Below are positions 41,925-49,917 of a DNA stretch of 49,917 nucleotides, piece after piece. The notes under the pieces were generated by a model. That model was not told the DNA's origin and did not search any database. It was given only the letters and a program-made list of their open reading frames with translations. Both the position numbers and the translations under genes were made by a program. The first letter of the stretch is position 1. Each line of letters opens with the position of its first letter. This stretch comes from Thermodesulfobacteriota bacterium. Its GTDB lineage: Bacteria > Desulfobacterota > Thermodesulfobacteria > Thermodesulfobacteriales > Thermodesulfobacteriaceae. Location: contig JAUQQL010000005.1 of NCBI GenBank assembly GCA_030578315.1, forward strand, positions 1-49,917. The letters run 5' to 3'.

Positions 41925-43206
41925 AGTTCTTTTTTTTACAGGATTTGTGGGTAATGTTCTTGAGTGGTATGATTTTGTTATTTATGGCTACTTTGCTAAT
42001 ATTTTTGCAGAGTTATTTTTTCCTAAAGGGAATCCTACAGTTTCTTTAATATTAAGTTTTTCTGCATTTGCTGTAGGTTTTTTTGCTAGACCTTTTGGGT
42101 CTTTAATCTTAGGATACATAGGTGATAGAAAAGGAAGGAAGCCTGCTCTTCTTTTTTCTATAATTCTTATGGCAGTACCTTCTGTTTTAATTATGCTTCT
42201 TCCCGGTTACGAGATCCTTGGAATAATATCTCCTCTTTTATTGAGTATATTTAGAATTTTTCAAGGAATTTCTGCAGGAGGAGAATATACCACTTCTGTT
42301 ACCTTTCTTATGGAACACAGTCCCCCTGAAAAAAGAGCGTTTTGGACATGCATTAATCTTTTTGGAGCCATTTTTGGTATTATGTTAGGCTCTCTTTCGG
42401 CAACTTTTCTTTATTCTGTCTTAAGCCCTTCAAGTCTTAAAGCTTATGGATGGAGATTAGCCTACCTACCTACCCTCTTTTTAGCTTGGGTAGGTTATTA
42501 CATAAGAAAGCATACTTACGAAAGTCCAGCTTTTGTAAAGGAAACCCTGTCATACAAAAAGGGATTTCCTCTTTTAATAGCTTTAAAGGAATATCCTAGA
42601 TGTGTGATAGTAGCTCTTGTTCTTTCCATGATTCAGGGAATAGCTTTTTTTACCCTTTTTGTTTATCTTCCAACTTATTTTTCTAGATACTTAAACGTGG
42701 TTTCAAGTTTAGCTCTACTTTCTAATACTTTAGCTATGCTAATTTTAAACATAACTATTTTATTAGTTGCTCTTCTTTCTGATAAGTATGGTAGAAGGCC
42801 TTTTTTTCTTATATCCCTCCTTACGTATGCTCTTTTTTCTTTTCCTTTAAATTACTTGATGGTGAATACTAATTTTTGGGGAGTTTTATTAGTTCATTTA
42901 TTTTTTGGAGCTATATCAGCTTTTTTTATGAGTATTCTTCCAGTTACCTTAGCTGAACTTTTTCCAGTTAAAATTAGAGCTACTTCTCTTTCAGTGCTTT
43001 ATAATCTTTCATTAGCTCTTTTTGGAGGGACAGCTCCGATGGTAGCTACTTACTTTGTAGAAAAAAAAGGTTTATTAATTTTTCCCGGAATTTATTTAAC
43101 TTTGGCCTCTGCTATAGCTTTTCTGATAGTTCTTTTTTTACTTCCTGAAACTCATCCCTTGAAATCTCAAAAACTATGTGCAAAATATAAAAATTTAAAA
43201 AACTAA
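41911..43206 (+). CDS. MFS transporter, metabolite:proton symporter (ProP-like) family
   Basis: This 431-residue membrane protein has about twelve hydrophobic segments and the family loops GNVLEWYDFVIYGY near the N-terminus, GYIGDRKGRKPAL between segments two and three, GISAGGEYTTSVTFLMEHSPPEKR, and DKYGRRP in the second half. Members carry organic acids, proline or betaine with protons. The substrate here cannot be told. Its start lies in the end of trmO. Confidence 0.9.
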   Translation: MSKNKVLFFTGFVGNVLEWYDFVIYGYFANIFAELFFPKGNPTVSLILSFSAFAVGFFARPFGSLILGYIGDRKGRKPALLFSIILMAVPSVLIMLLPGYEILGIISPLLLSIFRIFQGISAGGEYTTSVTFLMEHSPPEKRAFWTCINLFGAIFGIMLGSLSATFLYSVLSPSSLKAYGWRLAYLPTLFLAWVGYYIRKHTYESPAFVKETLSYKKGFPLLIALKEYPRCVIVALVLSMIQGIAFFTLFVYLPTYFSRYLNVVSSLALLSNTLAMLILNITILLVALLSDKYGRRPFFLISLLTYALFSFPLNYLMVNTNFWGVLLVHLFFGAISAFFMSILPVTLAELFPVKIRATSLSVLYNLSLALFGGTAPMVATYFVEKKGLLIFPGIYLTLASAIAFLIVLFLLPETHPLKSQKLCAKYKNLKN

Positions 43207-43207
43207 G

Positions 43208-43235
43208 TTGTTTTTTACGGAAGATACATTATATT
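43208..43235 (+). promoter_or_regulatory. Promoter of rpsO
   Basis: TTGTTT (43208-43213) and TATATT (43230-43235) are 16 bases apart. The leader of about 50 bases contains GGAAA-AA-TTTCC, a small inverted repeat, and a GGAGG ribosome site. Confidence 0.45.
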
Positions 43236-43292
43236 TTAGGAAAAATTTCCTTCTTAGGTTTTTAAAATAAAAAGAGGGAGGAGTATTAAAAT

Positions 43293-43562
43293 ATGGCTTT
43301 AGATCCGGAAATAAAACAAAAGATTATTGAAAAGTTTAGAAGACATCCTAATGATACAGGTTCTTCTGAAGTTCAGATTGCGTTATTGAGTGCAAGGATT
43401 AAAATTTTGGAAGAGCATTTAAAAATTCACAAAAAGGACTACCATTCTCGAAGAGGATTGATGAAACTTATAGGGCAAAGAAGGGCGCTTTTAAATTATC
43501 TTAAAAAAAAAGATTTTACAAGGTATCAAAATCTTATCAAAGAATTGGGTCTTAAAAAGTAA
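43293..43562 (+). CDS. rpsO: Ribosomal protein S15
   Basis: This 89-residue 30S protein binds 16S rRNA helices early in assembly. It has [42 protein letters not shown] (shown in part) and [13 protein letters not shown], the family pattern at family length. AGGGAGGAG precedes the ATG. pnp often follows rpsO, but HU follows here with its own promoter. Confidence 0.97.
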   Translation: MALDPEIKQKIIEKFRRHPNDTGSSEVQIALLSARIKILEEHLKIHKKDYHSRRGLMKLIGQRRALLNYLKKKDFTRYQNLIKELGLKK

Positions 43563-43602
43563 AAAATTGAGTTAAAAAGCTTAAGTCCTTTAAAGTTTAC
43601 TC

Positions 43603-43630
43603 TTGACAATTTTAAGAAAGCTTTTATAAA
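43603..43630 (+). promoter_or_regulatory. Promoter of the HU gene
   Basis: TTGACA (43603-43608) and TATAAA (43625-43630) are separated by 16 bases. The leader of about 29 bases contains AAGGAGG at 43654-43660. Confidence 0.65.
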
Positions 43631-43665
43631 AAATTTAGAGAAATTAGTTGTTTAAGGAGGTGAAT

Positions 43666-43944
43666 ATGAATAAGGCAGAATTGGTAAAAAGAATGGCTGA
43701 AATCGCAGAAGTTTCTAAAGGAACAGCAGAAAAGTTATTAGATTCTTTTATGCAAGCAGTAGAGGAAGCTATTTCCAAGGGTGACAAAGTAGTATTGGTA
43801 GGTTTTGGAACTTTTCAAGTAGTAACTAGAGCCTCCAGAGAAGGAAGAAATCCTAGGACAGGTGAACCTTTGAAGATTCCTTCTAAGAAAATAGTTAAGT
43901 TTAAACCTGGTAAAAAATTGGAGGAAGCTGCTGAAAAAGCTTAA
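43666..43944 (+). CDS. HU-family DNA-binding protein
   Basis: This 92-residue histone-like protein bends and compacts DNA. It has MNKAELVKRMAE, VGFGTFQVVTRASREGRNPRTGEPL and KKIVKFKPGKKL, with the arm region RNPRTGEP intact. I chose the ATG at 43666, five bases after AAGGAGG, over an in-frame TTG at 43648. A strong hairpin follows the stop. Confidence 0.96.
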   Translation: MNKAELVKRMAEIAEVSKGTAEKLLDSFMQAVEEAISKGDKVVLVGFGTFQVVTRASREGRNPRTGEPLKIPSKKIVKFKPGKKLEEAAEKA

Positions 43945-43953
43945 ATTTTTATT

Positions 43954-43973
43954 AGTGGGGGGCTTCCCCCGCT
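43954..43973. terminator. Hairpin between HU and the convergent gene
   Basis: AGTGGGGG (43954-43961) pairs with CCCCCGCT (43966-43973) around GCTT, giving an 8-base GC-rich stem, rare in this genome. It lies between convergent stops and includes the last bases of the minus-strand gene. It probably ends the HU transcript and perhaps both. Confidence 0.65.
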
Positions 43974-46506
43974 ATTCTATTTTAATCCAGAAGTCTCCTA
44001 CATTAGGATTATCAAAAATGTTTTTGTCTAAAATAAGAATTTTAAAATTATCTATTTCTCTTTTTTGTAGATTTTTGGGAATTCCCCATCCGTAAATTAT
44101 TCTGTGTTTTTCTGAAAAGAAAACTATTTTATAATTAGAATGTTTTTTTAAAGAACTAATAAGATATTCTGCAAGATGTTCATTTTTTAACACTTCAGCT
44201 TGATAAAAGTTTTCAAACTGGGTACCTTTTAAAGATTGCCAAAGTGAAGATTCTAAATAAATTTTATAAGGAGGATTAAATAAGTCTATTTCTGGTAATT
44301 TTAATTTTTCTTCAAGAGATAGTTCTTTAAGTCCTTTTGCCCAAACTTTTTTAAATAAATCTTCTTCCACATCCATAGCTAAGACTTTAACATTGTTATC
44401 TTTAGCCCATAAAAGTATTTTTTCATGAAACTTCTTGTAAGGAAATTCAGATAGCATGTCTTTTAACTCTTTAGTGCTTAAACGATTGTTCATAAATTCG
44501 TCTAGATTTTTTTGAAAAGACTTAGGTAACTCACCTAGTCCTATAATTAGAGGTATACGAGATTTAGATAAAGTTTTTAAAAATTCATCTAAAAAGTTAT
44601 AGTCTGAAAATTCAGAAAAATTTAGTCCTACTAAAATAATTTGAGTGTCTAACAATTTTTTAACTAACTCTTCTAATGATAACACGGAATTTAATTCTAC
44701 AGCCCAGTAGTTTTTTTGAATGGGTATTTTAATTCCTCTTGAAGAAGGGTATTTATTAGAAAGTAAAATTTTTCCTTTTTTTATAAAAATTTCGCTAAAA
44801 GAATCAAGGGAAAAAAGTTGGTTCAGAGCTAATTCTATTTCTTTACTTGATGAAGCCCAGATAAAACCTATTAGATGTTGAGAAGTATAGGGATGAGGAA
44901 AAATTTTTAGATAAAAACCCTCTTTAAAAGGTAAATTTTTAAGTTCAGGAAAAGGAGGTTCTTGAAGGTACAAAATGTTTTCTTTTAAAGACTGAGGAAG
45001 AATTGGATTTTCAAGTATAAGTTTGTATCCCTTTTCGCGAAAAAGATTAATAATTTTTTGATAAAAGGCAAAGTCTTTTTCAGAGCATACTATAGTTCCT
45101 GCAGAAGAAAATAAAGTACTTAAGACAGGTTCTATTTCTTCACTACTCAAATTTCTCCAAAGTTTGTACTCCGGATCAAGATAAATAGCTATAGGTTTAC
45201 TTTTTAATTTTACTTCCACTTTCTCTTTCAACTTATTCAATTTTACCTGAAAAGTTTCCCAGCCAGTTTCAGTTTCTACTCCGATAGTTAACACTTCATT
45301 TCTTAAAGGTAAGGTCTGAAAAAGTAAGAGTTCCAGTATGTAGCCATCTTTATTCTCAATTAAAAAATTAATTTTTCCACTTAAGTTAATTTTGTGAAAA
45401 AGATTGAGAGGGTAGGAAGAAAAAAAGTTTTGAAAATCTTCTAAAGAAACTTTGCTATAAAGGTAAGTGTTTAAAAATTTTTTAAGTAGAAAAAAGAAAT
45501 TTTTTTCTCCTAAACTTTCAGCTAAGTTAAAAATATAAAAAAATCCTATTCCTTCTGTTTCAGGTAAAGACAAGTAGTTTTTTCTAAAAAGTTCCTTAGA
45601 AGGAGAAAACTGATAATCTACTAAATACTCAGTTAAACCCTTAATAAGGATTTTTTCGGTTAACCTTATTCCAAAAGAAAGAAGGTTAGTTATAAATTTT
45701 TTTATTACTAATTGTTCCCAGTTACTTTTCTTTATTTCGTTTTCTTCTAAAACAAGCAAGTTGGGAAGTTCTTTTGGAGACTTGAGAGGGTTTTCCAAAA
45801 TGAAAATATTTTTATAAGGAAAAGGTCCTACAATTTCTTCGTAGTAAGAAAAAAGCTTTTTTAAAGAAGCACTTTTAGTTTCAAAATTTTTTATAAAGTT
45901 TGGAGAAAAATAAAAAACTTGCAAGGCATATTTTTCAAATTTTAGAGTTGATTTTTTGAATTTCCCCAACACAAGATATGGAGCACTTATCGGAGAGTTT
46001 ATTGAAAAAGTATATAAAGTAGAAACATTTTCTATGTATTTTTTTTCTATCTGGTCATAAGGAATTAAAATATCCCACTCTTCTGAAGAAGCTTCTAACT
46101 TAATGGAAAGAGTATAAGACGAAGGTACATTAGGGAAAGGTAAAAAATTTTCTATTAAAATTAAGGGGGAAGACCAGACCTTAATGTGGGTTTCAAATTC
46201 TAAATACAAAATTTGTGGCTTTTCTTTAGTTATTATTCCTAAAGTTTCTTCCTCTATTAAAGGAGAAAATGAAAGATTGTCTAATAAGATTTTTTTTAAG
46301 ACAAGATTTTTGATATTTATTTTATAATATTTTTTAGAAGGAAGTTCTATTAAAGCATTGCCTTTTAAAATACCTTGAGAGAGGTTAAGAATTAGTTCAG
46401 CTTTTATGTGAGGATAAGATTTTAGATTTGAGCCATAAAGAGTTTTGTTGGTTAACAATGAAAAAATAATAATTATAAAAAAACTGAGTAAAAAAAACTT
46501 TTTCAT
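43972..46506 (-). CDS. Exported M1-peptidase-like/ChaN-like protein, apparently without catalytic residues
   Basis: This 844-residue protein has a signal peptide (about 1-25). Residues about 35-440 resemble the M1 aminopeptidase scaffold (N-terminal beta domain, then SYYEEIVGPFPYKNIFILENP). Where HExxH should be the chain reads VIKKFITNLL (267-276), and where WLNEGxAEY is expected it reads ILIKGLTEYL (286-295). Residues about 605-840 match the ChaN/DUF399 heme-binding fold (FPYKKFHEKILLWAKDNNVKVLAMDV in part; EKHRIIYGWGIPKNL), but the GExH metal/heme motif is replaced by VGLNFSEF. It is a single-gene unit. Both halves look like pseudoenzyme domains, so a binding or scaffold role is likelier. 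Confidence 0.65.
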   Translation of the reverse strand: MKKFFLLSFFIIIIFSLLTNKTLYGSNLKSYPHIKAELILNLSQGILKGNALIELPSKKYYKINIKNLVLKKILLDNLSFSPLIEEETLGIITKEKPQILYLEFETHIKVWSSPLILIENFLPFPNVPSSYTLSIKLEASSEEWDILIPYDQIEKKYIENVSTLYTFSINSPISAPYLVLGKFKKSTLKFEKYALQVFYFSPNFIKNFETKSASLKKLFSYYEEIVGPFPYKNIFILENPLKSPKELPNLLVLEENEIKKSNWEQLVIKKFITNLLSFGIRLTEKILIKGLTEYLVDYQFSPSKELFRKNYLSLPETEGIGFFYIFNLAESLGEKNFFFLLKKFLNTYLYSKVSLEDFQNFFSSYPLNLFHKINLSGKINFLIENKDGYILELLLFQTLPLRNEVLTIGVETETGWETFQVKLNKLKEKVEVKLKSKPIAIYLDPEYKLWRNLSSEEIEPVLSTLFSSAGTIVCSEKDFAFYQKIINLFREKGYKLILENPILPQSLKENILYLQEPPFPELKNLPFKEGFYLKIFPHPYTSQHLIGFIWASSSKEIELALNQLFSLDSFSEIFIKKGKILLSNKYPSSRGIKIPIQKNYWAVELNSVLSLEELVKKLLDTQIILVGLNFSEFSDYNFLDEFLKTLSKSRIPLIIGLGELPKSFQKNLDEFMNNRLSTKELKDMLSEFPYKKFHEKILLWAKDNNVKVLAMDVEEDLFKKVWAKGLKELSLEEKLKLPEIDLFNPPYKIYLESSLWQSLKGTQFENFYQAEVLKNEHLAEYLISSLKKHSNYKIVFFSEKHRIIYGWGIPKNLQKREIDNFKILILDKNIFDNPNVGDFWIKIE

Positions 46507-46537
46507 AGGAAATTTTAGTAAAAGAATTTATTAAAGA

Positions 46538-46543
46538 AGTATA
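46538..46543 (-). promoter_or_regulatory. Extended -10 element of the M1/ChaN-like gene
   Basis: Reverse-strand TGTTATACT carries TATACT (plus 46538-46543) with the TG extension. The -35 region is weak. The leader would be about 25 bases, and no clear Shine-Dalgarno sequence is visible. Confidence 0.4.
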
Positions 46544-46687
46544 ACATACTTTGGAAAATTTTTCTATTGAAAAAAGGATTCTTTTTTTAGGTTTTTGAGA
46601 AACCTTAACTTTTTTAAAATAAGTGGTATATTTAATATTGTCGAATTTAAAAAGGGTTTTAAATATAAAAGAAAATTTGAAATCCTC

Positions 46688-46716
46688 TTGACAGAAATTT
46701 AAAAAAGTTGTATATA
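46688..46716 (+). promoter_or_regulatory. Promoter of the str operon
   Basis: TTGACA (46688-46693) and TATATA (46711-46716) are 17 bases apart, followed by a leader of about 35 bases to rpsL. Confidence 0.65.
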
Positions 46717-46758
46717 AAAGGCTTGTTAAATTTTTAATTGAATTAATTGAGGGAGATT

Positions 46759-47133
46759 ATGCCAACAATTAATCAATTGGTAAGATTGGGAAGAAAGAAA
46801 AAAGAGAGAAAATCTAAAGCACCTGCGTTGCAGGGATGTCCTCAAAAAAGAGGGGTTTGTGTGAGGGTTTATACTGTAACTCCTAAAAAACCTAATTCTG
46901 CATTGAGAAAAGTAGCAAGAGTAAGATTGACCAATGGGATAGAAATTACTGCTTATATTCCTGGAATAGGACACAACCTACAGGAACATTCTGTAGTTTT
47001 GGTAAGAGGAGGTCGTGTAAGAGACCTACCTGGGGTAAGATATAAGATAATTAGGGGAGCACTTGATGCTGCAGGAGTTCAAAACAGAAGAAAGTCTCGT
47101 TCTAAATATGGTGCTCCCAAGCCTAAATCTTAA
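46759..47133 (+). CDS. rpsL: Ribosomal protein S12
   Basis: This 124-residue decoding-centre protein starts [15 protein letters not shown]. The ATG at 46759 is chosen over an in-frame TTG at 46747, with GAGGGAG as ribosome site. The [11 protein letters not shown] loop has Lys43 as usual. The second loop reads [11 protein letters not shown], so residue 88 is arginine (codon 47020-47022), where most bacteria have lysine; K88R (K87R in E. coli count) is a classical streptomycin-resistance change. First gene of the str operon. Confidence 0.97.
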   Translation: MPTINQLVRLGRKKKERKSKAPALQGCPQKRGVCVRVYTVTPKKPNSALRKVARVRLTNGIEITAYIPGIGHNLQEHSVVLVRGGRVRDLPGVRYKIIRGALDAAGVQNRRKSRSKYGAPKPKS

Positions 47134-47147
47134 TTGGTAGGAGATGA

Positions 47148-47624
<477 letters not shown>

Positions 47625-47717
47625 GTTAACTTCTCTTTAATTTGGTACTTTAAAAATTATTATGGATAAAATTTTATAGGTTTAAAAATTTGTTTTCTTT
47701 AAAAGTAGGTGTTTTTT

Positions 47718-49802
47718 ATGAATCTGGAAGCTTTAAAAATTTTACAGACAACTAGAAATATCGGATTTGTAGCCCATATTGATGCTGGAAAAACAACCAC
47801 TACTGAGAGGGTTTTATATTATACAGGTAAAACCTATAAAATTGGAGAAGTGCATGAGGGTACTGCAGTAATGGACTTTTTACCTCAAGAGCAAGAAAGG
47901 GGTATAACTATTACTTCTGCTTGTACTACTACTTTTTGGAGAGGTTATAGAATAAATATTATTGATACTCCTGGACATGTAGATTTTACTATTGAAGTAG
48001 AAAGAAGTCTTAGGGTGCTTGATGGAGCTGTGGTTATCTTTTGTGCTGTAGGGGGGGTTGAGCCTCAATCTGAGACAGTTTGGAGACAGGCTAATAAGTA
48101 TAAAGTTCCAAGATTAGCTTTTATAAATAAAATGGATAGAATAGGAGCCAATTTTGAGAGGGTGGTAGAAGAAATTAGACAAAGATTAGGAGCTAATCCT
48201 TTAGTAGTACAACTTCCTTTAGGTGTGGAGGAAAATTTTATAGGTGTCATAGACTTAATTGAAATGAAAGCCATAGTTTGGGATGAGGATATCTTAGGAG
48301 CTAAATATAGATATACTGATATTCCTGTAGACTTAAAAGATAAAGCAGAAGAGTATAAACTTCAAATGCTTGAAAAGCTAGCAGATATTAATGATGTAAT
48401 TATGGAAAAGTACTTAGAAGGTAAAGACTTGTCTTCTGAAGAAATAAAAAAAGCCATAAGAGAAGCTACAATTTCTTTTAAAGTGGTACCTGTTTTGTGT
48501 GGTTCGGCTTTTAAAAATAAAGGAATTCAACCTTTACTTGATGCTATAGTAGATTATTTACCTTCTCCCTTAGATATACCTCCGATTAAAGGAATTAATC
48601 CTGAAACAGGAGAAGTGGAAGAAAGACTTACTGATCCAGATGCACCCTTGTCAGCTTTAGCTTTTAAAATAATGACTGACCCTTATGTTGGAACCCTTAC
48701 CTTTCTTAGAATATATTCTGGATACTTAGAAAGCGGTATGAGTGTTTATAATTCTACTAAAAGAAAAAAAGAAAGAATCGGGCGTCTGGTAAGAATGCAT
48801 GCTAATCACAGAGAGGAAATATCTTATGCTGGAGCAGGTGATATTGTGGCAGCTCTTGGTTTAAGAGTTACTACTACTGGAGATACTCTTTGTGATGAAA
48901 CTCATCCTATTGAACTTGAAAAACTGGAAATTCCTGAGCCTGTTATTTCTGTGGCTGTTGAACCTAAGACCAAAGCAGACCAAGAAAAACTTGGTATAGC
49001 TTTACAAAAAATAGCCTTAGAGGACCCTTCTTTTAGGGTATCTGTAGACCAAGAGACAGGACAAACACTTATTTGGGGAATGGGTGAGCTACATTTGGAA
49101 ATTATTGTAGATAGACTGTTAAGGGAATTTAAGGTAGGGGTAAATGTAGGAAAACCAGAAGTAGCTTATAAAGAAACAATCACTACTAAAGCTGAAGCAG
49201 AAGGAAAATACATAAAACAAACAGGTGGAAGAGGACAATACGGACATGTTAAACTTGTTGTAGAACCTAATCCAGGGAAAGGTTTTGAATTTGTTTCTGA
49301 AATAGTGGGTGGAGTGATTCCTAAAGAATTTATTCCTGCTATTGAAAAGGGTGTTCGAGAAGCTACTCAAGAGGGTATTATTGCTGGTTATCCTGTTTTG
49401 GATGTAAAGGTAAGATTGGTAGACGGAAGTTATCACGAGGTAGATTCAAGCGATTTAGCTTTTGCTATAGCAGGTTCTTTAGCTTTTAAATCTGCATGTC
49501 AGAAAGCTAATCCAGTACTTCTTGAGCCTATTATGAAACTTGAAGTGATAGTTCCTGAAGAGTATTTAGGAGAAGTTTTAGGAGATATCTCTTCAAGGAG
49601 AGGTAAGATTGAAGGTATGGAAATTAGAGGTAATGTGAGAGTAATTAAAGCTTTTGTTCCTCTTTCTGAGATGTTTGGTTACGCTACAGTTTTGAGGTCT
49701 TTAACTCAGGGACGAGGAAATTTTACTATGCAGTTTGACCGATACGAGAAGGTACCAACTCACTTAGCTGAAGAAATTGTCAAGAAGGCTAAGGGTTTTT
49801 AA
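47718..49802 (+). CDS. fusA: Elongation factor G
   Basis: This 694-residue translocation GTPase has the P loop [13 protein letters not shown], the switch region [32 protein letters not shown] in part and NKMDR. Domains II to V follow in normal order ([46 protein letters not shown] in part). ATG at 47718 is preferred over GTG at 47709 because AGGTG lies suitably upstream. Third gene of the str operon. Confidence 0.97.
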   Translation: MNLEALKILQTTRNIGFVAHIDAGKTTTTERVLYYTGKTYKIGEVHEGTAVMDFLPQEQERGITITSACTTTFWRGYRINIIDTPGHVDFTIEVERSLRVLDGAVVIFCAVGGVEPQSETVWRQANKYKVPRLAFINKMDRIGANFERVVEEIRQRLGANPLVVQLPLGVEENFIGVIDLIEMKAIVWDEDILGAKYRYTDIPVDLKDKAEEYKLQMLEKLADINDVIMEKYLEGKDLSSEEIKKAIREATISFKVVPVLCGSAFKNKGIQPLLDAIVDYLPSPLDIPPIKGINPETGEVEERLTDPDAPLSALAFKIMTDPYVGTLTFLRIYSGYLESGMSVYNSTKRKKERIGRLVRMHANHREEISYAGAGDIVAALGLRVTTTGDTLCDETHPIELEKLEIPEPVISVAVEPKTKADQEKLGIALQKIALEDPSFRVSVDQETGQTLIWGMGELHLEIIVDRLLREFKVGVNVGKPEVAYKETITTKAEAEGKYIKQTGGRGQYGHVKLVVEPNPGKGFEFVSEIVGGVIPKEFIPAIEKGVREATQEGIIAGYPVLDVKVRLVDGSYHEVDSSDLAFAIAGSLAFKSACQKANPVLLEPIMKLEVIVPEEYLGEVLGDISSRRGKIEGMEIRGNVRVIKAFVPLSEMFGYATVLRSLTQGRGNFTMQFDRYEKVPTHLAEEIVKKAKGF

Positions 49803-49825
49803 ATTTTTAAGGGAGGAAAGGTGAG

Positions 49826-49917
49826 ATGGCGAAGCAGAAGTTTGAGAGGAAGAAGCCTCATTTGAATGTAGGGACGATAGGGCATATAGACCATGGTAAG
49901 ACTACACTAACGAGTGC
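49826..49917 (+). CDS. tuf: Elongation factor Tu, N-terminal part (runs off right edge)
   Basis: From the ATG at 49826 the frame reads [20 protein letters not shown] and then [11 protein letters not shown], the EF-Tu start and P loop. GGGAGG lies upstream. It is the fourth str-operon gene. All five lysine codons are AAG, and glutamate, glutamine and the one arginine codon end in G. This contrasts with fusA and the other genes here, where AAA and GAA dominate. Confidence 0.95.
   Translation, partial: MAKQKFERKKPHLNVGTIGHIDHGKTTLTS

Noticed and set aside
43603-43630. TTGACA-containing site as part of a TTGACA/TGTCAA palindrome family
   Set aside because: Only one arm is present; it is better explained as the -35 element of the HU promoter.
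46726-46974. Minus-strand frame over the start of rpsL
   Set aside because: It overlaps the conserved S12 coding sequence and the str promoter region and has no family resemblance.

Overview
The window is very AT-rich chromosomal DNA (about one third G+C by eye) from a Gram-negative, flagellated, probably anaerobic and thermophilic bacterium. The outer-membrane TonB receptor, Mla-type lipid transport genes and flagellar basal body show a diderm cell. Rubrerythrin, the DUF4416 and Trm112-like small proteins and AGA/AAA/GAA-rich codon use suggest the Thermodesulfobacteriota (Thermodesulfobacterium-like). That placement is inference and was not tested by a search. Genes are densely packed with many short overlaps, and no insertion sequence, prophage or CRISPR array was seen.

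Left part (1-25.5 kb, mostly minus strand). A partial ABC ATPase is followed by a TonB receptor, binding protein, permease and ATPase set for an iron complex, with a good Fur-box-like site beside its promoter. Next comes a tRNA-Gly, rimP, nusA, ylxR operon without infB, then prmA-coaX-ldcA. hinT lies on the plus strand with its tail overlapping metG. A galT-like, Trm112-like, DUF4416, moaA, ricT, metG operon follows. A plus-strand YihY membrane protein and a small zinc-ribbon protein come before a second long minus operon: nfu, rpoZ, dnaJ, moaC fused in frame to dksA, and a double-length uvrA (1728 aa).

Middle part (25.6-43.2 kb, plus strand). ilvD overlaps mlaE and is followed by mlaF, a rubrerythrin gene and mlaD. 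Two sigma-54 activators flank a TPR protein and lead into the flagellar run flgB, flgC, fliE, fliF, fliG, fliH, fliI, fliJ and a MotE-like gene. trmO and an MFS transporter close the run.

Right part (43.2-49.9 kb). rpsO and an HU gene have their own promoters. A strong hairpin separates HU from a convergent 844-aa exported protein that looks like an M1-peptidase fold plus a ChaN domain, both without their catalytic motifs. The divergent str operon (rpsL, rpsG, fusA, tuf) runs off the right edge.

The most unusual items are the tandem UvrA whose second half has lost its insertion domain, the MoaC-DksA read-through fusion with a Shine-Dalgarno sequence inside its linker, the M1/ChaN pseudoenzyme, and an S12 protein carrying arginine at the streptomycin-site position 88.
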